This document shows positions 46,701-59,735 of a stretch of 64,000 nucleotides of DNA, one piece after another. The notes under the pieces are model-generated. The model had not been told where the DNA came from. It saw nothing but the letters and a program-made list of their open reading frames with translations, and did not search any database. Both the position numbers and the translations under genes were made by a program. Every line of letters begins with the position of its first letter. Position 1 is the stretch's first letter. Origin of the DNA: Metridium senile (lineage: Eukaryota; Cnidaria; Anthozoa; Actiniaria; Metridiidae); NCBI GenBank assembly GCA_949775045.1, contig OX459096.1, positions 50,009,438 to 50,073,437 of the forward strand. Direction: 5' to 3'.

Positions 46701-49700
46701 TAGTGGAGGCGAGCTTAACGGGTTACAGGGTTCCCCAGGGTAATTCCGTATCCGGGAGTATATAAGGACAGTGATATGAAGCAATAATCACTTGAAGGCA
46801 TCTCTCTGAAGCACTCTTGTGCTGTTAAACGTAAATTTTATAATTGAAGGCCATTTCGTTCAAATCATAATGTATGGATTAATGAAATCTTTATCACATA
46901 TGGATTCAGCCTTGTTGCCGAGCACAAGTGCCTATTAATCGGGAAGACATGCAGATTTAATAGTGTACTCTTGTTTACTTTAATTGTAATATCCAGTATG
47001 TATTTATTCCTGTAATTTCTTCTATCAGACATGAATAAATGAGATGCCCACCACCTTATTTGTTGTCCTGTAGTTATTGTGTAATGCAGTTTAGCTATTA
47101 AATGCTTTATACTCGTTCAGAAGTGAAAAGAGTATAAATATCTATACTCACCATATCTATGACGTCAATTGCATCAATTGAAAGAATCCAAAAGCCAACA
47201 GTAACAACCACAGGTTTACCTAAACATAGTTAGCGTGATAACTGTTATATAGTTTTTGCTGACTTAATAAAATGTAGATGTAGATGTAGATGTAGATGAG
47301 ACAATTAATATTTTGTGCAGCACAGAATACTATAGCACATTTCTTATATTACGGAACAGCCACGTGATATTCCAAAATATTCACACAAATACGATCCAAC
47401 TTGTTGTAGGGTATAATTGTTCTCCTCTACAAGCTGTCTTATTTAATAAAGCCCCATGAGGACCTATAATTAAAACACTCGAACTTATTGCCAAGGCCAT
47501 AGTCGAAATGCGCGCCTTTTTACATTTTATTCAACTGTATTTTAATTGTTTACAATGACACTCACGATTAGTTGTTTAGATTCGAGTTACTTATACAGTA
47601 AAAACCCGCATATAAGAACCACTATGTCAGTTCGAGGTTAGGCTAAAGTGGTTCTTATATAATTGGTATTTAGTGAGATCAAATTATACTTTTGACCAAA
47701 TAAATCTTGAAACCTTTCATATAAGAACCAGTCTAGATTTTTAGCCTAAAGTGGTTCTTTTCTAACAGGTGCTTAAAAAGCAAATTTTATCCTAGTGGTT
47801 CTTAATCCACTGGTTCTTATATGCAGGTTTTTATATACTTAGCAAACAATAGAGTGCAAAACGCTCCCTACTTGGATAGCATGGTAGGCCTAGCGGTGAG
47901 AGTGCTGGCCTTTCACCACTTGTTACCTAGCTAGCTGGGGCGATTCCCGGCTCAGGCGAGAAGTGAATAGAGTTTGTTTGTTCTCTCCTAGGCCACGAGA
48001 TTTTTTCTTCAGGCTATCAGGTTTTCCTCCCTCCGCAAAAATCAACATGTGAGCAGAGTTGTGTGCTAAAATATTTAATGTAGGGGTAGTGAGTGTGGGT
48101 GTGTCGAATAATATCGGTAACTGACTCGACGTAAAACAAAGATTTATTTATTTATTAATTACTTTTACGCAAACATCCGAGAGAACGAGTTTAGTTTAAT
48201 TCGATCAAAAGTTCCTTTCGGAGTTTTCGCTAAAAAGTAGGTAGTGTTTGCAGTCTATCCATACGGCATTTGACTATACGACATTTGACTATACGATATT
48301 TAGTTACACGACATTAATAATGACAACGTGCAGCTGTACGGCATTTGACTATACGGTATTTAGTTATACGACATCAATATTGATAACGTGCAACTGTACG
48401 GCATTTGACTATACGGCATTTGACCATACGATATTTAGTTACACGACATCAATATTGGCAACGTGCATGGCATTTGGGTATACCATGGTAATCTTACCTC
48501 CAAAGTTTGGCCGAAGTCTTTTGTCGTACTGATGAATTAGGCTGTTTAGTAGCGCTGACATGTTCTTCTCAGACAAACCCATTCTGTTGGAAGACATTTT
48601 CGCATTTAATATTATCGATATTAATCTCTAAGGTAAATTTGAACACCGTAAATAGAAACGTAAATTGAAGTGAATAATGAATTAATTGAAAAGTGTTCGG
48701 TATTTAGGTGAAATACAGATGAGAAAAATATCATATGCCCCTGGCATATAGACGACTTTAATTAGTTAATTTCTTTAATTAATAGCCGCCACCAATTAGC
48801 ACAATATTTAACTGTTTTAAGAGAAAGATAGCTATCATATAATAGGCATCCATAATAACAATAACTTGTGAAAGGTTCAGAAAAAATGATTAAATTTTAA
48901 GAAGCTAAATGAATTTGTAAAATCAGAAAAACACTAAAACGAGGCTACAAAGGACTTGGCAGAAAATTACATCATACAATTTTCTACATTTTTCATTTAG
49001 CATAACAACATTGGTATTTTAGCCAAAGCCTTATAATTTATTTTTAGATTTATTTGAAATAATCTTTTAATTATTAGACTTATTTACTTTATCGGAAAAC
49101 ATTTACATATATATAGCTTAATCTACATTATATTTTTAGCTGTTTAAAGAAATGTTGAATACTGAATCAATGAATATATAGTGATCTCATTAACCATGTA
49201 AACGAAAATAGGCTATATTTATATGAAGCTGGTATGCTGTTTTGTGTGTGTGTGTGTGTTTTTTTTAGTATGCACTTAAATCCTGTTTACTATATGTATA
49301 TAGACAACGTTTATCATGGAAACTTTCCAAACATGCCTATTCCATGGGGTTCTTTCATATGACAGGACTAAGATTTTGAAATATCTGTTTCACTAGCTGT
49401 GGAAGTTGTAACTAAAAATATCATGCAGTCTAATCGATACATAATTATGGAAATGTTTTCCCATAAAGTAAATAAGTCTAATAAAAAGACTATTTCAAAT
49501 AAGTCTAAAAATAAGTTAAAATGAAAAAAACAAAAACAATGTGTGTGAAAGGAATGGATCAGATGACTGGGAGATGGGAGAAAGCACCGAAAAAATAGGG
49601 AGAAACATAGTTCAAAAGACCTGAAAATAGACTGGGAGAAATCATGACTGGAAAAAAAGAAATAGGGAGAGGAGAAATGTCTTAAAATAATTATATGGAG

Positions 49701-52700
49701 ATGGAATAATATGCTATGAAAAAATAGGGAGAAAGCAGAGGCGGATCTAGGGGGTTGTCCCTAATAACACCAGACACCCCCTATCGCCGCATAATATCCA
49801 CTATTTTATTTAAGACATTTAGGGACCAGACAGCCCCTAACAAATTAAGAGCCCTTCTTTTGCAATAGACCAAATCAGCTTACGCGTTGCTATGTACGTT
49901 TAATTTGCACCAATTCAAAACCACTGGGAATGAAAACTATTAATCCGAACATTTTCCACGTGATGTCGAAAACATAAGACAAAGAATCTTATTCCCAAAA
50001 GATTTGAATTGGGTGGAAACATACATAGCAACGCGTTAGCCGATTTGGTCTTTTGGGACACCCACTGAGACATTTTCTGGATCCGCTCCTGGAAGGAATA
50101 TATATAAATGTGTGTTCATCTTTCTCTAATAATAAGGATCTGATGTTTTCAGTTTTTTCGTCAATTGATTTGTTTGTTTTTGATGTATTTTAGCACTAAG
50201 GAGTTCAGCTAGAAGTATTTTTGGGCTGGGCTATAATAAACGTTCTATTTTTATTTATCATAACAAAATGTGTCACCTTTTTCAATTAATTTTCTTTTGA
50301 TGAGAATGTTTTGTCAGTTCCGATTAAATAATATTTCGATACTACACCTTTTGCTGTTCATTAACAGAAAATGGGCATTCATTTGTACCAATAGTTGTAT
50401 CAATAACGTGTATTATACTTTCATCAACACCAAAAGTAACATCATTAGCGCGCATCAACTTTCAATAACAATATTTGAATATTCGTGAACATTCATCAGT
50501 ATTAACGGACAATCAATAGTGCAATTGTACATTCATACGCGTGGAATGTATTTTCTTGTGCGCGCAATTAAAATTCAATAGCACGAATTGACAAACAATA
50601 GCGTTTATTGACATTCATTTGCCTAAAAGTGAAAAATCATTAGTGCTATTAGCATAGCTATTGACAATCTATAACGCGTTTGGACAATCATGAACATCAA
50701 TGTAACATTGTTTAGTGTGGATTGACAAACATTTGCATGATTCAAATAATCAATAAGAGAAAAGAATCGATCATTAGCGTTAGTCATTTTTTATTCCTTT
50801 AAAGCGGTGTCTCAAAAAAATATTAAATTGACAGAAAACTGAATATTTATTACAGAACAAGAGACAATTTATGTAATTTATCAGTGTAAATTCTTTGTGC
50901 GAAAAAAGAAAAAACAATACTTGAGAGGATATACAAGAAAAACTTCAACTCACTCACTCGCTTCAGAAACAGAAAATTGTGTACAGAATGCCACCAAGAA
51001 ATCGAGAGAGAGCGTACAGGTAAGTCTGCGGTCAAAGAGTAAGAAATGTGAATATCGTACTCGCTATTTCACCCACAAACGGACTTGTTTTCACTCTTCG
51101 ATTATCGGAGGGATGAACGCTCAAAGGTTTAACGACTTCCTTACACAAACAGACTCAATCTGGACCCTGATGAAAATGTCATTTTCATATATGACGGTGC
51201 ACCAGCCCACCATAATCCAGTCAATCCCGGCGCAAACACTGAGCTAAAAAAATTGCCGCCCTACAGTCCATTCCGTAACATCGTGGAACAGGCAATACGT
51301 TCTTTAAAAGCAGCAATTAAAGTAGAATGATAGAGCAGAAGCAAGAAACCAAGGAATTGCTCTAGGCCATTATCGTACACAGCTGCTGTTGGAAGCATTG
51401 CAACGTAACATTGGAACGATCACTGTGGTCAATGGTTTCGTTTCATGCAGACATATTTACCACGTTGCATCAACAGAGAACAAATTCAAGGATAACTTTA
51501 TCTCTTTGTATTGATTATCGTAATTGATATTTTTTGAGACACCGCTTTAAAGGAATAAAAAAAGACTAACGCAAATGATCGATTCTTTTCTCTTATTGAT
51601 TATTTGAATCATGCAAATGTTTGTCAATCCACACTAAACAATGTTACATTGATGTTCATGATTGTCCAAACGCGTTATAGATTGTCAATAGCTATGCTAA
51701 TAGCACTAATGAATGTTCAATTTTGGTTGAATGATTGTCAATAAATGCTACTGTTTGTCAATTCGTTCTATTGAATTTTAATTGCCCGCACAAGAAAATA
51801 CAGTCCACGCAAATGAATGTACTACTGCGCTATTGATTGTCCGTTAATACTGATGAATGTTCACGAATATTCAAATATTGTTATTGAAAGTTGATGCGCG
51901 CTAATGATGTTACTTTTGGTGTTGATGAAAGTATAATACACGTTATTGATACAACTATTGGCACAAATGAATGCCCATTTTCTGTTAATGAACAGCAAAA
52001 GGTGTACTACTACTATTACTTATAATAACAATATTTTTCTTGTAATTAGAGTTCGGGAATGGGTAGATCAAAACATACATCATAAACTTATGTTTCTTTT
52101 AGTAAATAATAACAAATGATTTTTCGAAATTTTGAAAATAACTTTCTTATTCAGATCTTTTTGACTGTTCACCGGCGTAATTATCAGTTTATATCAAAAC
52201 CGATTTTCGACGAAACACAAACCGCCACTATATAAAACATGTCACTATAACTGATATGATTTTAATTGGAAACCCAATATTTCTCCATAATAGTTTTTTT
52301 CCTTGGATACTTTGTGATATTTACCTGACTAGTCTTTCTCAGGCTAATATTAGTTTTGTTATGTCTCATAATAATGCAAAGTAGACCCTGTGACGACGAC
52401 TTGGATCAGTAAGAATGAAAAAATGTTTTTGTCAATTTGAATACAAGATTTAAAGTCTTTGTTATTTGGTTGAATGGATTGCAATTTTTTAAGTGAAAAA
52501 AAGTCAAGGAAGAGTAAAAAGAAAGAAAGAAATAAATAAAAATACTTTATTCAAATAATACTTTTTCTCGTAACCATTTTTTTTTACAAATTGATGACAA
52601 TTTTGTCGTAAAAATCTAAATATCTACGATTAGCATAGAAGTGAAAAGCTTTTGGAAATTGATCAAATTAAAAGCATTTTCCCTTACCATTTTATTTAAG

Positions 52701-54299
52701 TTGGGTGGTGTTTTTTTCTAATTCAATTAATTAGTGATTGAACAGTTAGAAATTGCACAGACGTGCCCGACAAATAGATAACTATAAGCAGAAAGAAAAT
52801 GAGACTTATAAACTGAACATCTTCCTGCATGGGATATAAATAAAGGAAGCTAGCAATTTTTTTTAATCAATAGTTGTGTCTATCTGCTGGCCACCAGCTT
52901 TTTGTATTTATTTTTTTCTCTCGCTCTTTTTTTCTTAGAATTGGTGTTTTTTTCCCCCGCATTTTTAACTCGTAAACTTCATGTTTTGTCTTTCTCTACG
53001 TTCTCAGTAGACAGTTTCTCCGCCATTGTTCTGTGTCCAGGTTGATGAGTTTTTCCTTCTCTACATGATTGATTTTCTATTGTTCTTCCTCAATCCTTTA
53101 GATCTTTCATTTCATTTATATTTTTTATGGATTCATAAAACATATTATTTATTTTCATTTTGTTCGTCAATCTTTATTCTAGATGTTTCTAGCTTTCACT
53201 GCTTGGACTGTAAGTATCAATTTAATCATTAAGTCTGTTACTTTTCTAAATTTTTTCTTTTTAAAATGTGGATTCATTGAAGTTCCATCAGTAAATTTTT
53301 TATTTGGTTTTTCTCTTTTCTTATCTGTTATTTCGAATAATAATTCCAATGTTATCTTCATGGGATCGCTGATAATGCATGGATAATGTCACTCTAGTTT
53401 TGCTAAATTTTGACAGGTACAAGAATTATGCATTTCGTTGGATTTGAATAATTTGTTTGCTTTGGAGAAATTGCTGACTATGTGTCAATTAAAAAATGTC
53501 GTTGTATTTGTTTTGACATTTGATTCACTTAATGGGATAGGACACTTGAATAATTTCCAAAATATCGTTCTTTGTTGAAAAATGAAAGAAAGAAACAAAA
53601 TGTATGGTACCATAATCTAAAAATGAGTAATAGAAAATAGAAGAAAAGCCAATACTGATATAGTGTAAGATCGATGAAGGTGTGCAATATTTTAGTCAGC
53701 TTTATCAGTTATCTTCATGCAACTAGGCTAGTCAGTCCTTATGAAGAAATTAAAACCTCTTGATAAAGGCAGACTTTCTGAGAACTTTCACTTAATAAAT
53801 CCAATCATTATTATTATCATTGTGATAATCTTATTTTGATGTATTTTCTCTAATATTGTATATTGGCAAATCTTATTGATATAAATAGCATTTCCTTTTG
53901 TTCAGAAGGTCGGATATATTGATAAAACTGAGTTTGTATGTTTTTCAAATTGAAATGACATCGCTGAAGAATTTGCAATTGAACTTCTGTAAATAACGGA
54001 ACTTAAAAATCATTATTAAAATACCAAACATAGTGTAAAGTGAAATATCCCAGTATGTACTAAGATATTTACGAGAGACTATGTAAAGATAATATTCACA
54101 TTCTTTAGATAATCATTATGTAGAGATCTCTAAACAAGCGAAAACAGTACACTCGGCGATTTAACTGTGATTTTTCGTTTTAAATCAAGGTGTTCGGTTG
54201 AGAAATGATGTTTCCTTACCTTTGTACTGTAGACGAACCTGTGATTTTCCACAAAAAGCTGCACAAAATGACCAACACGATATAGTCTTTCCTGAGCAT
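40734..54299 (-). CDS. Cys-loop ligand-gated chloride channel subunit (GABA-A/glycine receptor-like), 10 exons
   Basis: Minus-strand exons: 54299-54220, 48625-48498, 47219-47152, 46148-45931, 45251-45169, 43932-43789, 43470-43256, 42248-42105, 41366-41244, 40838-40734, giving 435 residues. Exon 1 encodes a signal peptide (IVLVILCSFLW). The extracellular domain shows LRPNFGGKPV, KIWVPDTYF and the Cys loop C172-P-M-D-L-R-M-F-P-I-D-I-Q-Q-C186. Loop C is SGNWSRL. M1 (about 258-279), M2 (about 288-306), M3 (about 315-340) and M4 (YSRILFPFSFALFNAIYW) are all present. The TAAR sequence at the M2 start and ALGITSVLT within it are anion-channel signatures of GABA-A beta/rho and glycine receptors. The cytoplasmic loop is short and carries a basic RKKKRRSRNRKK patch. 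It is a plasma-membrane pentameric chloride channel; the ligand cannot be told by eye. Exon 2's acceptor and the exon 9-10 junction are the weakest calls. Intron 1 is 5.6 kb. Confidence 0.88.
41406..41432 (+). pseudogene. 5' fragment of tRNA-Glu
   Basis: Twenty-seven bases match the 5' end of the tRNA-Glu at 20443 with one change (TCCCATGTGG versus TCCCATATGG), up to TTAGGATTC. The rest, including anticodon and T arm, is missing. The preceding TGAAT is also shared. Confidence 0.85.
41625..41696 (-). tRNA. tRNA-His (GUG), second copy
   Basis: Identical in the whole 72-nt cloverleaf to the copy at 20891-20962, including AAATTTA before it and TTTGCCACC after it. It lies in receptor intron 8, in the same orientation as the receptor. 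As in copy 1 it is convergent with a tRNA-Glu sequence, here a fragment. Confidence 0.95.
44909..45052. mobile_element. Foldback MITE in receptor intron 5
   Basis: The two halves, CGCTTAATGACC...TTTTGTTTCCC and GGGAAACAAAA...GGTCATTAAG-like, pair over most of 144 bp. The repeated GGGAAAC/GTTTCCC blocks within each arm add a secondary periodicity. Confidence 0.7.
46215..46414. mobile_element. MITE in receptor intron 3
   Basis: About 45-bp ends AAATGGTTG.TCTGAG.CCGATAGGAATTGTGGGAG are inverted at either end of a 200-bp segment. Confidence 0.75.
46574..46635. repeat. Poly-C / (CA)n / poly-C simple repeat
   Basis: About 14 C, then (CA)n, then CTC and further C runs. The small open frames over it are artefacts. 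Confidence 0.95.
47596..47838. mobile_element. Tc1/mariner-like MITE in receptor intron 2
   Basis: The left end CAGTAAAAACCCGCATATAAG follows TA, and the right end GTTCTTATATGCAGGTTTTTA is nearly its complement. Internal AAGTGGTTCTT units repeat. Confidence 0.65.
47875..48150 (+). mobile_element. tRNA-derived SINE in receptor intron 2
   Basis: A-box-like TGGTAGGCCTAGCGG at 47882-47896 and B-box-like GGGCGATTCCC at 47938-47948 form the head. The body has AATATTTAATGTAGGGGTAG and the tail is TTTATTTATTTATT. A related 3' segment is in CCT5 intron 9 and a weaker one near 60470. Confidence 0.6.
48258..48475. repeat. Short minisatellite in receptor intron 2
   Basis: Three imperfect units of about 60-75 bp containing ACGGCATTTGACTATACG, ATTTAGTTACACGACAT and AACGTGCA. 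The ACGGCATTTGACTA block is itself repeated within units. It lies directly next to receptor exon 2. Confidence 0.8.
49736..50091. mobile_element. hAT-like MITE in receptor intron 1
   Basis: Ends CAGAGGCGGATCTAG and CTGGATCCGCTCCTG are inverted. Inner segments CAAATCAGCTTACGCGTTGC and GCAACGCGTTAGCCGATTTG pair as well. The 356-bp element has CAG.GGCGGATC.AG ends typical of hAT MITEs. No perfect 8-bp duplication remains. Confidence 0.65.
50345..52004. mobile_element. Tc1/mariner-type transposon with about 480-bp inverted repeats
   Basis: Left TIR about 50345-50824 and right TIR about 51527-52004 are complementary nearly end to end; TA flanks both ends (50343-50344, 52005-52006). Ends start CACCTTTTGCTGTTCATTAA. 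The 700-bp centre encodes a decayed IS630/Tc1-type DDE transposase. Within each TIR a degenerate CATT.ATTAGCG-like motif, often preceded by TTGACA, recurs at roughly 25-30 bp spacing, as in subterminal transposase-binding arrays. It lies in receptor intron 1. Confidence 0.88.
50897..51514 (+). pseudogene. Decayed IS630/Tc1-type DDE transposase
   Basis: Recognisable in pieces: GGMNAQRFNDFLTQT, then in a shifted frame IFIYDGAPAHHNP containing the second catalytic Asp, LPPYSPF, and NIVEQAIRSLKAAIK containing the final acidic residue (Glu). After a stop and another shift the C-terminal part continues to a TGA near 51514, just before the right TIR. The N-terminal DNA-binding part and the first catalytic Asp are not evident. 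At least two frame changes and an internal stop make it non-functional. Confidence 0.8.
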
Positions 54300-57060
54300 C
54301 TTTAAGGCAATCTTGAGCTGACTATTACAAGATTCTTCATGAAAGTGATAATCTGAAAAAAACATAACATTATAAAAAATCATTGGTCATTTGAATATAA
54401 CGTGAACTATTAAAAAGAAACAAGCAAAAATAATTTACTTAACGCCCCGATGTGTCTCCATCCAAAGGTTTTATCGACTTGGATGGTTTCTTGGCGATTA
54501 TTGAGTAAACATACTGACGGACAGAACAAAATTAATTCCAATTTTAAAAGCTTGTGTTGGTTTTGTTAATTAGAATTATGCAAATAGTTCTTTAGGAGAA
54601 TGATAACTACAGGTGCAGAATGCACGAATAATACACACAACCATTACGAGGTGTAAATCGAATTTACTACAATGAAGGATAATCCAGCAAAACGAACCGC
54701 TATATAAGCTCGCTAGCTAACAGGCCGACACTTGGAAGTAGTGAATCGTCGCGTCTCCGTACAGCTAACTAAGACCAAGAGTTCAAACTGATGGTGTTTC
54801 TGTAAATGCCACCAGTTTGGTTTTCTTTAGTTAACGAACTGTCAAATATCGGTTTCTAAGCTGGGCTGTCAAGACGCAAAACGGTCAAATGAGTCTGACA
54901 ACAGATTTCCATTTCGCCTTTTAGTAAGCCGGTTTATGATTAGTATAGCCTCATTTTCTCTAAAATCTTATCAAAATATTTTTCTGAAATACTTTCCGGT
55001 GTTTAGGTTTCTTATTTAAAAACGGACATGAGTTGTCGTTCTTGGGTCCTTTTGCGCCAAATTCGCGCCAATGCAAACTCCGAACAGTTGGACTTTTCCC
55101 AGCACATACGGAAAAAGACTATTAATTTTCATATTGTATTGAATAAAAGCTGACATGACTTACTCGATCTGACAGTGTCAATCCCTCAGGACGGAATTCT
55201 CGCCGTTCAATATGTTGCCTAATAACTATGCAGCTAGAAAACATATTCATTGACACAATGATTTTCTAATGAATAATGAATTATGAATACATTGACTGTA
55301 GATGATGTGAAGGACTATAACTCACTTGATTCAATAAAATAATACTGAAAAAAAAAATTGCCAAGAAATACACACACATATATAAATATACTGACATATA
55401 CACTGATAGTTAAAACAAACTCAGAGGACATTTTCTATATAAATGCACTAGCTGAACACTTCAGTTGCTAAACCGTTTTGAAACCCTTTCGGGTAAGAGT
55501 TTAAACGGTTGATGATTATGTAAATTTGTTGAAAATATCTCGTAGAGATGATAAAAGTTATTTCTTAAACATGTAAACAAACTTATATAATTTAGTAAAT
55601 AGAAAACAACAGGAAACAAAAACATATCAATGTCTCTCCTAAACAATGTTGTCGTGCTTTCTTCCATATATAGTATAATCAGCAATATTTGTTGGTAAAA
55701 TATACAAAGGAACTCACCAATTTATGAAGACTATAAATATCTCGATAAAAGCTTGTACATCTTTATTATAATCACTGTTTGGCTGAAAACTGATATGGAT
55801 AGAGCTGTTTTCTCCGCAGCAATGATTAGTCTTTATTTATGTAAAGTAAATATATTAATTGTGCTTTGACTAAACGGGCACGCTGAGGGGTAAGTGGTTA
55901 AGATCTGCACTATATAGATACTAATGCGACTTGCATTTGCACAATTAAGAGCTACCCCACCTGGTTCAGAACACATCTGGCCTCAAGCGAAGTTTTAAAA
56001 GTACTTTTTGCAGCCATTATTTTATAGTTTTATTTGATAATCTTGAACAAAACAAAAAGGACTTTTTATCAGACGTATTGTTGTCTTGGTAGATTATTAG
56101 AAGTATAATTGTACTGAATGATCAATAATTCACAACTTTTGAGAGCTTTTTATATATTTATCTTCTTTGAAAATCATAAAAACACATGCCGAGAACATGC
56201 AAATGTATTTCTATTCTAACAAAGCGCTAAAAAGCAGGATAAGTCCGGTTTTCTCTGTCAAGAATTATCTTCGTTCTTTCTGTGCAAGAAAGTTTAAAAT
56301 GAAATGTAAAATGCCGATAATATGATGGTGATAGTTATAATTGGTCTCAACGCTTTCGTTTTCTTGTGTCAAGAGGGAGTACTGCCAATTCAACTGATGT
56401 GATAACTGATTTACATAAAAATTGAGCAGGTTCTTCTCATTTGTTGCCGCTATTATTGATGTTTAGCAGGTGAACTACATTCATCAGATATTTTAACACA
56501 AGCCCACATACTGGGAAGAACGTATCTTATTCTCGCATTTTATTACTGAAGTACTTAAAAAGTGCTATATATATATATATATATATATTAGCTATTAAAT
56601 TATCGAAGAGAAAATACGACGTTATATCGAAATTTCTCTCTGTACCGATGATCTTTTATATTGTCTCTTTTAAACGAGACAACCCTTTCTGAATTGAACA
56701 CTGCCAGTAGTTTTAGTTACGCATGCAGAAGATGATTGTAAACAGTCTTATGATAAAGCTATAAATAGCTATCCATATCAGAACCATATAGTATAAACAA
56801 GGGTAGTGAGAATTCTAATACTTGGCTATATATAAAACAATCTCCTTTCCAATTAAAATAAATTGAAAGGAATAAAAAAAACCGCCTTATTTATCCCACT
56901 CTAGTTTAGGTTGCAAACGTTTTCGCGTTATAGTAGAAGCTACAAAAAAGGATTAAAAAAAATCACTTTTTTTAAACTTCTCAATTCTAATTCTACTAAT
57001 TGGGGAGACTCAGACACACACTCACTACCTTTACGTTAATTATTTTGCACATAACGTTTA
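54300..57060. other. Receptor upstream region, no further gene recognised
   Basis: AT-rich. An (AT)n run lies at 56567-56588. No exon-like frames with splice sites, RNA genes or long repeats were seen. The receptor promoter must lie near 54300-54700, but no specific element is convincing. Confidence 0.4.
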
Positions 57061-57392
57061 ACATAACGGTTTCAACATTTGCTTCAACATATCCAGAATG
57101 CTGCTGCTGCTCGCTTGAATCTGGAAGTCACAGCGTATTGAGTTTAGAATCCTTTTATTTTACTTTTAGATCAAAAAACTTAAAACGTGGCTTTTCAAGA
57201 GAGCATACAATTTGCAAGTTTGCAATTTTACAATTTTCAATATTGGTGATATTGATGAAATGGATGATAATTGTATTCTTATTTTTCTTAGATTTAATTA
57301 ATGTTTTTATATTGTATAGCGTTGTTGAAAGAACTGATATTGACGCTATATAAAATACAATATATTATTGTTATTATCATTATTATTAGTAT
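57061..57392 (+). mobile_element. CR1/L2-like LINE 3' end
   Basis: A decayed frame includes I-K-K-L-K-T-W-L-F-K-R-A-Y-N-L near 57165-57215, the usual C-terminus of CR1/L2 reverse transcriptases, followed by an untranslated tail with TGACGCTATATAAAATACAA and an (ATT)n end. Bases 57065-57090 match 3481-3506. Confidence 0.6.
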
Positions 57393-59735
57393 GACAGCCA
57401 AGGTTACCTTTCTTGCTGGGGAGCCTTTAGCAATTTATCATAATGCTATTAAATAGTTTTAATAGCGAACACCTTCAGGCATAGATTAACTACTATAATA
57501 ATTGTACATTAAATATATTATATCTAATATCATCATTGCTTGTGGGCTATCGTGTGAACGTCACAGCTTTCAAGGAAATATCAGATTTTGTAGGCCCGTC
57601 GTCACGTACCACTGTGAGCAATAATGGTATAGAAACTGCCCTAGTTTTCAATGCAGATAGAATCAGTCATGGTTATAGTTCATACTGGTAAAGCCGCGTT
57701 TAGAAGATGCACTCATTGTGCAGGAAAGGATACGGTACGTGCCTGGCGGTACTTCATGGCAAATCACACCGCGGGCTCAGTTGGCACCTCATCAACCTAA
57801 AACTGCGTAGTTACCGGAGGTCGAACAACTTTACCCTATTAGACTGTCGAGGTTAAAAACACCATACTCTATCTAATACACACAAAAATTTGAAACCTAA
57901 GAATTTTTTGGGATAAAAAATCGACAGCGGCACTACCTTCCTCCAGGGTGTAACATTAGTGTGTTAGCTCGGTAATAATATTAATAAATATATAAAACAA
58001 TAAATCACTTTTTTAACGTCTCAATCAGGCCAGCTACGCATAGTTATATAGGTGTTATGTTCTATTCGCAGAATAAATGGCAGTGGACGGCCACCACAAC
58101 CGTTGTGAATTAAATAAATCACTTTTATATAACAGAGTCAAGTAGTTTGTCTCAATGCGCTTTTTGTTGAATATTTTGGAAGAGATAGTTGAATTTATAA
58201 AGATAACAAGACTTAAAATATATCCGCTCATTTCCTTTCATTTACATTGTAGTTCAAACTATTTGTTCATAATTACAGTCACGCCATTCCTGTCTTTTAC
58301 GCTCTTCATAAAAATGCAACATATTTTGTTCAATTTATTTCGAATTTTGCCTTTTTTCCTGATCTGATAAATTGCTTGTTATTTTAAATCATATTATCAT
58401 GAAATCATGTGTATAAAGTTTCTCTCTGTTTCCCTTGTATATCATCAAATAAATGCTCTACTATTGAATATTTAACAATCGTACAAACTTCATCCATCGA
58501 TATCGCAGAATACAAATGTGTATACACTCATAATTCAAATTTTAATGTTTCTACGTACCTTTGGATCAGAGACGAGATTTCAAAAGAATCAGAAATAAAT
58601 GAATCTATACTTTCACAAAGCAATACTTCCTGTGTGTAAACTAGAGAGTTCCCATCGATACCTAATGTAACCTGCAAGGCATGATTTAAGCCCTGCTGCC
58701 CTCTGATTGGTTGATTCAATATTATATTCCATGGTGAACGCAAGATAACTTGTTTTTAACATGGTTGATTTAACCCTAAGTATCTGTATTATATATTTAT
58801 TTATGTAAATTGTTTGGAAATTATTCAATAAAAAAAAAAAAACAATAAAAAACATGGTTGATTTATTTTCTGTAAACATTAGTAATGAGGGTCTCGGCAG
58901 TTTTGATCGTTTAACAACCACTTACATGTTGCCGAATGATTAGTACGTTTTTCTGTAATAGTAACTATATTTCCATGCCATACAGACTAACTTGCTTTGG
59001 GCTATTAGCTAGAAAAAGAGATATTGTTTAATGAGCGCGTCGGTTGCCTTAAAATCTCTCAGAATACAATACTACAAATCTCTTGTTTTTCTAGTATATT
59101 ACTGTCTATTCATTTTCTTAGAATATACAATGAAATATTCATTGGCAATTTGTACCTGCAAAACAGTATAAAACATTGCCATTATCAAGAAATATTTCGG
59201 CTTTAAAAAAGGCCTTCTTATTTTACTATCTTTACTATCATGGAGCTCATGAGCTCTCTGACTTCCCAGTGAAATGCACTGTTTTAAATATGTAGCCTTA
59301 AGTAACGGTATCAAGAGAACCAAAAAGGTAGTTGAAATCCTGATGCCATGCAAAAATACTTTTGACCAATCAACTTGAGCGAAGAACATGGACATTCGTG
59401 TTTCTGATTGGTAATAGATATACATTAGAGATATTTAGCTAAAATAATCATCAATCTTTAACATGGATTATAAGTGCATATTTAGTTAAACTTTATGTAA
59501 GGACTCCTATAGGTGACCATAGTGTTTACAAGTGTTAGTATTGTGATGCTAATTTGCAAACTATTTTCACGATAGATTTTTTAACAATGTTTGGTTTGCA
59601 AAACCACAACAAAATACGTCACTGTATAACAGTTGGTATTTCTTGTAATACTACTGAACGGCTCACCCTCTTTAAATAAAGGAATCTATATCTATATTCT
59701 GATTGAATGAGTCTTATATATATTTTTCATATTCA
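57393..59735. other. No gene recognised
   Basis: AT-rich DNA with only short frames of no recognisable family. An A-run lies at 58830-58842. A GC-richer patch at about 57680-57860 could be an old repeat, but no ends were found. Confidence 0.4.
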
